Under the pieces are notes generated by a model. The model was not told the origin of the DNA and did not search any database. It saw only the letters and a program-made list of their open reading frames with translations. Of a DNA stretch of 64,000 nucleotides, positions 46,401 through 60,711 are shown one piece after another. Source of the stretch: Brugia malayi (lineage: Eukaryota > Nematoda > Chromadorea > Rhabditida > Onchocercidae). Location: the NCBI RefSeq assembly GCF_000002995.4, contig NW_025062479.1, positions 1,633,721 to 1,697,720 on the forward strand. Reading direction: 5' to 3'. The translations under genes were made by a program, and so were the position numbers. Within the stretch, counting starts at the first letter, position 1, and each line of letters opens with the position of its first letter.

Positions 46401-47099
46401 TAGTTTGAAAAACATTAAAGAGAAAGGTAGAGAGAGAGAGAGGGAAAGAGGAGGAGAAAGAGGGAGAGGGAGAAAGTCATAACAGGAAAAAAAATGCATA
46501 AATGTTTTTTTTTTTAAAAAATTTTTCTCAAATTTATTTCAAGTTTATATTTGCATTTCAAAATTTATGACATATAGGATTTACAACATATGAAGTTGGT
46601 GAAGTTGCACCAAACAAGATGATTTTAACATTGAAAGATATTGGAAGGATTTCATTCTCCAGGGATCTTCCAGTTGAAGATGTAAGTTCTATCTGTCTAT
46701 CAATTCATCAAACTGTTTACTTTTCCTTCTTTCCTTTTTTCTTTTTTAAGTAAATAAACTTCTTTTTTTTTTTTTTTTTTGTTTGTTACATTTAATATAA
46801 AATTTGATGAGTGGAAGGAAAGAAAAACAAACAAAAATAAAGTTAATAATTTATATACTTAAAAATTGCTAATTTAAATTCATTTTATTCTCATTTTAAA
46901 TGAAATTTTACCAATAAATTATATATAATAATTTATCAGAAATGAAACTTTATAATTTATCAAATATTAGTTACGACGGACATTCATCAAACATGACGAT
47001 CAGTATTTGGAGCAAATAATTGAGATGCGAACAGCGACACATCCAGCACAAGGCTATTTGGAGCATACTCGTGTGATCTATACGAAACAGAAGAAATAA
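43413..47099 (+). CDS. Secreted nitrobindin/THAP4-like heme-binding beta-barrel, 5 exons, 191 aa
   Basis: Exons: 43413-43547, 43705-43805, 46257-46363, 46578-46681, 46971-47099, in phase to TAA. Residues 1-22 (MSNNIQQLLVICILVLIKFA) form a signal peptide, so the protein should be secreted or lumenal. The rest follows the nitrobindin fold in order: LEWIIGSWRSE (first strand), TMTFGEEL, VNVQFLNFSARAW, HDEWGFITVDP, GFTTYEVGEV, ISFSRDLPVED, LEQIIEMRTATHPAQGYLEHTRVIY. The His in YLEHTRV lies where the family's heme-iron ligand sits near the C-terminus (THAP4: QHLHVTY). The usual N-terminal GTW.G.G motif is changed to GSWRSEFSG. Known members are ferric-heme beta-barrels that react with nitric oxide or peroxynitrite. 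Heme binding here is inference. Intron 2 is 2.45 kb. Confidence 0.85.
43806..46256. other. 2.45-kb intron 2 of the nitrobindin-like gene
   Basis: AT-rich, with many poly-T runs and a duplicated segment: ATTTTTTGACTTTTTTTACT followed by ATTTCTTTATTT at 44393-44430 recurs at 44440-44477. A poly-A run lies at 45188-45209. No exon seen. Confidence 0.6.
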
Positions 47100-47550
47100 A
47101 TAAATTTTTAAAATTAATGTATTTCATAATTATGCAAATAAAATGCTTACTTAATTAGTTAATTTTATTTATTCTTTTGTTATAATAATAAAAATAATGA
47201 TAATAATTATGGTAGCAGTAATACCAATAAACAATAATATCTTTTATTCATTACATTTTATTCGTTTTCTAATAAATAAGTCTTAAAATCAACACAAAAA
47301 AAAAAATTAAATGAAATGTATGTAAAAAGCAATAATTTAAATTTAAAAAAGAAAACAAACTTTATGAAATCATTTTTTTTTCACCTTTAATATATATATA
47401 TGTATGTGCACATACATACATGCACACATACACACACATACACACATTAGTATTACTAATGAAGTATTGAGAAAATGAAAATCAAATTTCATTTTCATGT
47501 CTTTTTTCTTTCTTCAGTGTTTTTTTCTTCTTTGAACTAAATATTTCAAA

Positions 47551-47584
<34 letters not shown>

Positions 47585-47907
47585 TTTTCGAATGAAATAA
47601 TTGATTAGTGGGATTAGACAGCTGATACTTCAAATGGTTAATGCTAAAAATTAAATGCTGCAAATAATTTCGTTGTAAAAAGGCAATCAAAAATACTTTA
47701 ATCTTAAACATCACACACTCTTCTATTTAAAATGATGCTTTTAAAACGATAAGTATTAGTGTTAGTTAGAAAATTATCATCGATTTAGGACATCGATTGT
47801 CTTTTATATTTCATTCTTTCATCATTGCATATATTCTTATTTACTTATCCTTTAGTTATGCTGCAAAAATAAAAAATGAATAAATCAAATTTCATTTCTT
47901 TTATATC

Positions 47908-47940
<33 letters not shown>

Positions 47941-49112
47941 AAGAAAAAATACAAAACAAAAATGAAAAATAATATTCATTTGAATGGAAAAAGAAATGAA
48001 TTTGTAATTTTTTCGCATAAATGTGCCAATTATTCTTAAAAAATTTCATTGGAAAAATTATTTAAAAAATAATAATAAACGAAGCATTACTATTATGTCT
48101 TCACACATAATAATGAGAATTTTTAATAAGTAGTTTTTAACATATATAATGTTTACTTTATTCGTATTATCAAATAAAATTTTGTTTTTACATTTTAGAA
48201 ACTTTTGTAGGAATAATATGGTAATCTATTTAAAAAAATTAATTTTTTGTAATTTATTACTTCGCTATTTAATTTTTTTTTTTTTTTTTTGTTAATGATT
48301 TAAGTAGACGATAATTCATACGTATCAAACATTTTTTGTTTTTTGAAATAGAATTATTATGTTATTTTTACTGAATGCTATTTCTTTATCGAGTTGTTTC
48401 AAATGAATTTAATACACTTTGTTTACTTTAGTATTATCTGACAGCATCAATAATAATACGGAATGAATAAAACGATCTTTAATATTTTATCATTTGTCAT
48501 GTGTTCTTCCTCATTTCTTCCACCCTTATTATATAATCCATTTGTTTGCAAATAACATTTATTTACCTGTTTACATTACTATTATTTACAATAATATAAA
48601 CAAATTATATAGCTGTTACTAATCGTCGAAATCTTACAACGATAACTTCGATGTGATGCATATAAGGGTGAAACATTGACGAAAAGAATTGAAATCAGAC
48701 GACGTCCGCTGTGCTTGCAATACTTAGCTCTTTTTTTTTGCACTGGGAATTTGTGAGATCCTCGGGTGGTTTTCCGGGATTTTGGGACGTTCAATTTGTA
48801 TAGTTAGTTATTTTTTTCTTTTTTTTACTTGTTCAAGTTTGATTATTTTGAATTATTTCAAAACTTATCACCACCAAAAAAGTACTGTAGTGGGACTTGA
48901 ATTTAATAGAATTTGTTGGAAAATTTAGCTCATTCTAATTCATATAATTATCTTGGTTCCTCTCTTTTTTCTTTTGAAAGGGGAGAGAATTCGAAGTTCT
49001 CAATTTTTTTTTTTTTTTTTTTGTTTTGTTTTTGTTTGAGAAATCATAGGCAAAAATCGGTGGAAGAAAGTGAAAACTAATAAGTATTGGCTGCTTTGTG
49101 TAGCAGTCAAAA
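47100..49112. other. Intergenic region, nitrobindin-like to AP-2 alpha
   Basis: Contains AATAAATAAA overlapping the nitrobindin stop (a poly-A signal candidate), a TATG/CACA microsatellite at 47390-47446, and T runs at 47551-47579 and 47911-47936. From about 48590 the composition becomes less biased, fitting the AP-2 alpha promoter and 5' UTR. Acceptor-like TGTGTAG or TAGCAG ends 7-10 bases before the AP-2 ATG. Confidence 0.55.
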
Positions 49113-52100
49113 ATGCCCGCCGTCAAAGGGGATGGAATGCGCGGCCTTGCCGTTTTCATATCGGATATTCGGAATTGTAAAAGTAAGGAAGCCGAATTGA
49201 AACGAATCAACAGAGAATTGGCAAATATTCGCAGCAAATTTAAAGGTTTTTTCAACTTTTTTTTTAAAATCTTTAGTTGTATGCATAAAACAGGAGTGAT
49301 ATTGTATGGTATGCATTCCACTAAGAGTTCAGTCTGTTTCTACTATGTGTGTGAAAATTGTGATTCAGTATACCTTTTTTTACAAAATATTTCCAGTTCA
49401 CAAAGCGGAATTAGTGGAAGTTGCAGTTCAGTAATCTGAAATTCTTTAACATCTGTATATTGCTTTAGATAATTGAACATAGGTTATTTCACAAAAATTT
49501 ATGACTAAGTTTTGTAGGTGATAAAATGATTGATGGTTATCAGAAAAAGAAGTACGTTTGTAAACTTCTGTTCATCTTCCTTCTTGGCAATGATATTGAT
49601 TTCGGCCATATGGAAGCGACTAATTTATTAAGTTCAAATAAATACACCGAGAAACAAATTGTAAGTTTCACTTTCCTAAATTAATTGGAAGGGAATCTAT
49701 TAGAGTGACTGATGCCACCTGATAAAAAGAATCTGTTGGTTTCATATAGGGACTATTTGCACTTTTCATTTTTTGAGATCAGAGTTATTGTTTTGTTTTT
49801 GTATTAATTTCTTTTCCAGGGTTATCTTTTTATTTCGGTACTGATAAATAATAATTCCGATTTGATCAAATTGATTATTCAATCAATAAAAAATGATCTC
49901 CAGTCACGCAATCCAGTTCATGTTAATTTGGCATTACAATGCATTTCAAACATTGGTAGTAAGGACATGGCTGAAGCATTTGCTCAAGATTTACCCAAAT
50001 TGCTGGTTTCCGGGTAATTCTTTTTCGATGTGATTTGAAAATCTGATGTTTTAAAATTATTTGCAAAAGTGCTACATCCATTATTGCCTCTGGGAGTTCC
50101 CTTCGTAAAGGATCATTTTCATATATCATAACACTAGCATAAATTTAACCTTTATACTGACATGGATTTACATCTTTTTCTTTTTCAGATTATTAAGAAA
50201 AGGCTGTTAGTAGCATAGCTATTCTATTTTATGCCTTATTTCAGGGATACAATCGATTTTGTGAAACAAAGCGCAGCATTATGCCTGTTAAAACTGTTCA
50301 GGATATGCCCAGATGTTTTACCGCCGAGCGAATTTTCCTCTCGTATTGTTCATCTATTAAATGACCAGCATTTGGTATAGTTTCAGTATATGAAGTTTTC
50401 ATCTCGTTTATCTGTTTTTAGAGTGACCATCGCCTATTTTTAGAAATTTAGGCTCGTATTTTTTATTTTTTTATTTTTTTGTTTTTTTCTTTTTTTTTTC
50501 TTTCTACCTAAATTCTTCAAATTTTTTCATTTGTTTTTTAAATCTTTAGCTGAAATTATTTTTAGGGTGTTGTTACATCAGCTGCTTCGCTAATCGAAGC
50601 ATTGTCCAAAAAATGGCCTGATGAATATAAGGGATGCATCTCGTTGGCTATTTCAAGGTTAAGTCGAGTAAGGTTTTTATACGTTTCAATTTGACTTCTC
50701 TAACATATGTCAGCTTTAGATGACTTACTGTTACTTTGTTTCAGAACTGTGCGATATAATCGTAATGCACAATATCATTTCCTTCAGAAACAGCTATATA
50801 ATTTTTTGAAAATCCATTGCAGATCGTGACTGCAGGTTACACCGACTTGCAAGACTATACTTATTACTTTGTACCAGCGCCCTGGCTTTGTGTGAAATTA
50901 TTGAGATTGCTGCAAAATTATCCACCACCAGGTGAATGTTTATTTTAATTTCATTTAGCTTTATGTGTTATAATTATAATGGGTCGCAACGTGTATTAAC
51001 GCAACCTTAGCGACAAATTACAGAGGATCCAAGCAACAAGTCTCGTTTAATGGAGTGTTTGGAAGGAATCTTGAATAAAGCTATGGATGCTCCAAAATCC
51101 AAAAAAGTGCAACATTCGAACGCTAAAAATGCAGTGCTCTTTGAATCAATTGCTCTGATCATCCATATGGATACGGAACCAAGTTTACTTGTTCGAGCTT
51201 GCAATCAGCTAGGCACTTTTCTATCCCATCGTGAAACAAATTTAAGGTTAGTAAATATTGTGGAATTCGTCTTTCATTTTTTTTTTTTTTTTCAGTTCCA
51301 TTTTGATATGCTTAATAATCATAGCTTGCTAACTATGGTAAATTAAAGTAGATGTTTAAAGATTATTAATGAAGCTATATTCGGAGGATTTATGCTATAC
51401 TGTTTTCAGCGTGCACATGCATTATTTATAAGAAAATGTGCACCTGGAGACCTGAGGTTTCTTTATAATTCATCCGTTATTGGTACTCCTTTTCCATTCA
51501 AGTTTTTTTCTACCTAGTTTCAGTAATAATTTTAGGTACCTTGCTTTGGAATCAATGTGTTTACTGGCAACTTCAGAATTTTCACATGAAGCCGTAAAAA
51601 GACATCAAGAAACAATTATAAATAGTTTGAAAACTGAAAGAGACGTTTCAGTTCGCCAGCGTGCAGTTGATCTGCTCTATGCTATGTGTGATCGGTAAGC
51701 TGAACAATTTCAAAATTTTTTGAAAGCAACTAGGATTGTTTAACGAAATCTTTGATAGTTGTAACAAAGATTTATGAAGATAACAATTGATTCTACACAC
51801 TTTTAGATCAAATGCCGCAGAAATTGTTTTCGAGATGTTATCATATCTTGAAACAGCTGACTATTCGATTCGAGAAGAAATGGTAAAACTAGTACTTTCC
51901 TGGTTTCATTTTTGAATGGCGTTTCATTATCCTATTTTTTGATTTAATTTCAGACATTTAATTAATTATTTTACTTTTCCAGGTACTGAAAGTTGCGATT
52001 TTGGCTGAAAAATACGCTACGGATTATACTTGGTATGTAGATGTCATCCTAAAGTTGATACGAATTGCTGGTGATTACGTATCTGAAGAAGTCTGGTATC

Positions 52101-55100
52101 GTGTTATTCAAATTGTTGTAAATAGAGAGGATGTACAAGGCTATGCAGCTAAAACTGTTTTTGAAGCATTACAGGTAATGAATTGAGGTTTATATTAATG
52201 TATGGATTATCCAGAATCATTTTATGTCTCTATTTCTATGCAAAGTAAGTATGAGTAGGATTTGTGGAGGAATTCGATTTCAGAGACCAGCTTGTCATGA
52301 AAACATGGTCAAGGTTGGAGGTTATATATTGGGAGAATTTGGAAATCTGATAGCTGGAGATGCTCGATCAAGGTTGGTTATTTTTTTTTTTGTACGTGTT
52401 GAATTAGCTGTATTTTGTCTCATTTAAAGTTCAAGCAAATAGTGGAGTTTGAGCATTTTTTTTTTTTTTTTTTTTTTTGTAGTTGCTATGTTACGGATTT
52501 ATATTACAGCCCACAAGTTCAATTTGAACTCTTACATAGCAAGTATCATTTATGCTCCATTGCAACGAGATCCCTTCTGTTGTCAACATACGTAAAATTC
52601 TGCAATTTGTTCCCAGAAATCAAAGGAATGATTCAAGAAGTAAGTACACGGCATTTTCGCTGTTTATAGCATTATTTGCACTATAAAGAATACATGTTTT
52701 GTATTTCTTTCCCATTTTTAGGTTTTTCGCATGGATCACAATTTGCGTAATCCCGACGCTGAGTTGCAGCAGCGTGCTGTAGAATATCTTCATTTATCCA
52801 AAGTTGCTTCTCCTGATGTTCTTGCAACGGTATTATTTTTTCTTCAGTATCAGTTGCTTTTCATGGATTCTTTCATTGGTGCTAAATTTATTAATGAATT
52901 TTAGATACTGGAAGAAATGCCACCCTTCCCAGAGAAAGAAAGCTCTTTGCTCGCTAAATTGAAAAAATCGAAACCACATGTGGAAGAGCTTGTAAATCAG
53001 GCTGCTGAAAAGAAGCAGCGTCCGACTGCAATGATGAATCATGTAAGTTTTTTTTCTCTTAAATGTAATTTGGTTGTTATTAGTATTGTATGTGAGACTT
53101 TACATGACAAGATATGGTCCTATTTTATGGGTCTCACTTTAGGACACAAAGCAAACGTCGGGCCAGTTATTGGATATTAGTCCCGGTTTGGAAACCAAGG
53201 CTCTAGTAGATATATTTAGTGCTCCAGCTGCAGCAAATGGTGTACAATCGACAATGGCTCCAACAAATGGTGAACCTGCTGTGGATAATTATCCAGATGT
53301 TCTAAAGTTAGTACTTTAGTCAGTTTTAAGTTGTCTGTTTTGGATTTACAACTAAAGAAATTTTGTCAAATATAATGAAATATTTTAAAGAAATGCATTT
53401 ATCTTATAGGTTCGCAACAAAGAATAGTGGTGTGCTTTACGAAGATTCTACGATTCAAATTGGATATAAATTAGAAACCCGAGCTAATCTTGCACGCTTA
53501 GGAATGTTTTATGGGAATAAAACTAATTATGCATTCACTGATTTTAGCCCAAGCTTGTTTTGCTCCGGAATTCTTAGCACACAACTGATTGCACAGGTGT
53601 TATTGGTTTTATTGTTTTGTCTAATTAATTCAGTAGGAGTATTATTTTATTCTTCATTATCAGGTAGTTTTAATGCGGCAGTGATGTTCTGGAAATTGCT
53701 ACTGCATTAGAATTCTTGTCACAGTAAGAATAATACTGCAAAAATTATTGATGCAATATAAATAGTGTTCTGAAATTAGATGTGCTTTTCAATGAATTGA
53801 AGTTTTTATTGCAGTGCAAAGCAGTAGATAGTACGATAACAGGTGGATCACAAGTGCAACAGTTAATCAATTTTGTATGCGAGCAAGAATTTCATCGTTG
53901 TCCTCTTCTTCACCTCATTTTCACTTTTTCGTAAGTTTTCAGTTCAGTGGAATTTGTATAAGCTGTTAGAAAATTGCTTGTGTTATATGTATTCGAGTTT
54001 GTGCCGCTTAAGCTAGTGTAGTGTTTATGTAACTTTAATATAATACGTTGGCGTATCATTTACTTCTGGTTTCTTAAACTCTAGAATTAGATCATCTTTA
54101 GCTTATAGATATTTAATATTCATGGAAAGGAGAAATGTGCACTTTTGGGATTTTCTGAAAGTTAAACTTTATTTTAATATTTTTTTACGCTCATTGCTGA
54201 CTAAGTTTCACTTTCAGTGATGTTAGCAATAGACAGCAATCTTTTGACAAGACTTTTGCACTTCCCATTTTTATCAATAAGTTTTTTGAACCAACGGATA
54301 TGTCCTCAGAACAGTTCTTCACTCGCTGGAAACAACTTTCTCAGTATGTCACATATTTTATCTTTCCGTCATATGTACTTCCTCTTTTATTGTTTGGCAT
54401 TATCAAAAAGTTAGAAAAAAAAAAAAAAAAAAAAAAGAAAACAGGCATTATTTACAGATCAACTCAAGAGAATCAGAAAATATTTCCTGCGAAATTACCA
54501 ATAGATCGAGAACAGATTAGAACAAAAGTAATTTATCAACTTTTTTTTACCAAACTTCTGTTGTTTTTCAATCTTTTTTATGAAATAAGATACGTTTTTT
54601 TTGAATTACTAGTTCATTTTACTTAAGAAAGATCTGAAATTTAATTTACGTAGAGTCCCATATTTTCTTCATGGGGATTCTTATAAAAGTAAAATTTCAT
54701 AAAGAATGAAAATAAAAATGAAGAAGTCGGAAGTATATTCGTGAAATTGCATTATAACTAATGTAATGGCAATTAAAAAAGTAATTTTTGAAGCTGAGTG
54801 GTTTTGGACCTCGGTTGTTACAAGAAGTAGATCCAAATCCGGAGAATTACGTTTGTGCCGGAATAGTTAATACGAAAATGCAGCAAATCGGTACTCTTAT
54901 TCGTTTGGAACCGAATAAACAAGCAAAGGTTGTTTGTTTAATTTACTATTTTAATCTTTATATGGTGTCAACTACACAGCAACGTAGTGTTTGTGTTTGT
55001 CTTATGCTAATTAGTATAAAATTTTAATCGTATTGGAATTTATTGTTACGCTATGTTTTCTTCTGCTCATGGTGCATGTTATTTTATGTCTTCTATTAGG

Positions 55101-55555
55101 CTATTAACGATGTATTTAAATCATGACGCATTAGTTCATGGACTTAAATTATAGTAGTCATATGACAAACAGTTGATACAATTTATAAATAGACATAAAA
55201 ATGTAGATGGGCATGTTTTACATTATTGTGGTCAGCTATCTTTTTTATATAATTTATTTAGATTGCACTCTAAGACTAGATATTACTCTAGCTAACAAAC
55301 TAAACAGTTGAATTACTTAACTGTGGGAGAGATAAGGAATTAATTTAAAAAAGGAGAAAAATATATGCAAGAGAGAAAAAAAGATGATTATTTTCTATTG
55401 TGAAATATTGAGATCATAAATTTAATGCATCTTGGATAATATTCCTGATCACTGTTTCATCATTTGAATATTTACAGATGTATCGATTGACTGTTCGAAG
55501 TTCTCGTGATACTGTTGCAAGTCACTTGTGCGACATACTATCGCAGCAATTTTGA
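49113..55555 (+). CDS. apa-2: AP-2 complex subunit alpha (alpha-adaptin), 21 exons, 933 aa
   Basis: Large subunit of the plasma-membrane clathrin adaptor AP-2. Exons: 49113-49245, 49518-49660, 49820-50013, 50245-50374, 50566-50667, 50823-50931, 51024-51246, 51536-51694, 51807-51882, 51983-52174, 52284-52372, 52510-52639, 52722-52829, 52905-53042, 53143-53306, 53410-53596, 53815-53930, 54218-54343, 54458-54527, 54794-54928, 55478-55555; phases close. The trunk (about 1-620) opens [20 protein letters not shown], then [19 protein letters not shown], whose Lys cluster is the family's PtdIns(4,5)P2 site. Further hallmarks are [28 protein letters not shown] and [18 protein letters not shown] short hinge (about 645-695) rich in Ala, Thr and Pro follows. 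The appendage (about 697-933) retains RWKQL, whose Trp835 corresponds to the DPF/W-binding Trp of mammalian alpha, and EVDPNP.NYV.AGI. Length equals the usual 920-940 aa. It is intact and almost certainly functional. Confidence 0.96.
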
Positions 55556-57266
55556 TTTTGTTTAATGGTTGTTATAATTTGAGCTAACCTCACTAGTTAT
55601 TTAAATTCGGCCTATATTCATATGATAATGAAAATTATCGAGTAGAAAGATTATAAAGAAACGATTTTATATTCTATGCTTTTTCATCTGCATGCATTCA
55701 TATATTTTAAAAAGACATGCATACATACATTATCAGTGCAAACATATGTAGTAAACACTGTATAATTATATGATAATATAGTGATTACGTATAGTGCTAC
55801 GATGGAAAGAATTTTTTTTAACTATACATGGGTATGTATTTTGTTATTAATAAGCTTACATTATCAATGTGTAAGCATAGTAATTTTTCCTTTTTGATAG
55901 TTTTTCTTTTTTTCTAGGTTAGTTCTGTTGTATAAGGAATTATCGGAAGTTTATTTATTTTCCATCTTTTCTTTATTCCAGAGCAACTATGAAGGGTTAA
56001 TTTGTATTATTATTTGTTTATCAGTTATTATTATAATTATCGTAAGCAGATACTTTATATTGATTTTTAGGTTTTTATTATTATTATTAAGAAACTTGTA
56101 TTTCAAAGAATTAATTGTATTTTTTGTAAAGCTATAGACGGTGATATTGAAACTAAAAGAATGGTTGGATAATGTATGAGGTGCTAAATTTTATTTTATT
56201 GGTATGTTATGGTATATGTTTTGGAGTGTTGAAAAGTTTCTTCCAGTTTTGCTAGAAATTAAGTTGTTTTGAAAGGAATGCGAAATGTTGCGAAAGTATT
56301 CAAAGTAAACATAAAGATCTGTAGTAGTGGAAGATCTTCACTGTTAGAGATTTTTGTGAATCGTGGTTTGATTGATTTATCATTGTAAATTACAAATGAT
56401 AATGATTAGCACAGTAGCTATATTAATTGCAGTACTTTAGTTGCTTATTATTTCATTCATTATTTAAATTTTTTAAATAGTAATTCCACATTTTGACAGA
56501 TTTATTGTTATGCAATATTCCATTTTCTATTGTAGAAAGCGGATTTTTTTTTCAATAATTTCATATATTCCATGTGATAATTAAAGATGGAACTGTGTTA
56601 TCATTCCTTATGATGTAAATATTGCTGTCTTTTTAACTTCCAAATAGCCATTTCGTTATCAAATTCGTTTCATTATGAAATTGACAAATTTCTTTTCGCT
56701 TATTACAAATGCATCTCTGTCGAATATGTTTAATGAATTAATTCATTAGGCATAGTTTTTCACACAGTTTGATTAAATTTTTTTAATTGATTAATGTAAG
56801 TGAATAATTGTCGATTAGATCAATTATTTAAGAATTTCCGGAACATAATTAAGCACATTCGATTTATTTTCTTTCTCTTCCTATCTAACATATGCTGCTG
56901 TTTTTTTCTCCCTTTTTTTTCGTCAGAAAGTCACTTTATTTAGTGTTATAGCTGTGTTTAATTTATTTTATTGAATAAATTATTATCTGTGATAATTATG
57001 TTTATAGACTGACATTATCAATAAGTATTCATGTATCATCATGGGGGATTATCTACCCTTCGGTATGCAATTCTCTTATTACAAACCTAATAGATTGATC
57101 TCATCTGCAACAGCAATATAAAAATTCGTCATTATGTAAAATGAAGTTTTTGAAACTGTTTGAATTTGTATGGTAGTTTGATTAATGGTAAATATAAGGT
57201 GAAATTATTTGTCAGAAGATGAAATTATTATAATTTATGAACATATCATATTTCAATTAGTAATAT

Positions 57267-57301
<35 letters not shown>

Positions 57302-58037
57302 GAAGTTATGGATAAAATTTAGATTATTGCCCTTGATGAAAGAAGAAATTTAATAAATATAATCAGTTCTAATTATCAAAAGTGTTACCCGGAACTAAGT
57401 TTGAAATGGTGAGACGTTAAGACGAGCTGCACAATCAAGTATTTAGTAATTTCAAATCATTCATTAATTTCAGTCAGTAGTGTGATTTGAATTAAATTTC
57501 TTTCACTTTCCTGTTATTTTTTTATATGACTCATCACGTTTATTAAGAAATATCAAAAAAAAAAAAAAAAAAAAGGCAATTTGTTTTTCGTTATATCGTA
57601 AATGTCGCAGAGGGAAAAAAGAAATTGATTAAAAATAATGAGAAAATAACACAGTTAAGTAACACACTATTTGAATTTCTTTTTTTTTTTTTCCAATCTA
57701 TTCAAATCATATTTAAGTTTTATTATACTTTTTTTTTTCTTGGATTGGTTCAATTTTTGAGCTGTATGATTTGAATTAAATTTGTTTCAGTTTTCTGTTG
57801 TTAAATATACTTTATCTTATGTTGTTCATGTCTTTTTTTTCTTTGATTGAAACAGAAAGAAGTGTTTATATGGTTCAATTGTTTTTATGTTTTTGATCTT
57901 TAAAATAAAGGTTACTGTATTTGATAACTGATCATTGATCACCGATGAATTTAATCAATTTTCGTTTTATTTCAGTGGTATTTATATGACAATTTTATAA
58001 TTTGATTTTAACTGATTTCGACTAATATTTATTAACA
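55556..58037. other. Intergenic region, AP-2 alpha to PI4KII
   Basis: AT-rich 3' flank, with a 31-base T run (57269-57299) and an A run (57556-57574). A short block, TGATTTGAATTAAATTT followed by CTTTC/GTTTC, is repeated at 57483 and 57767. An acceptor-like TTTCAG ends at 57975 and may start the PI4KII leader. No coding exon seen. Confidence 0.55.

Positions 58038-60711
<2,674 letters not shown>

Noticed and set aside
48935..49321. 128-codon minus-strand open stretch
   Set aside because: Antisense of AP-2 alpha exon 1 and its flanks; includes Lys runs from poly-T.
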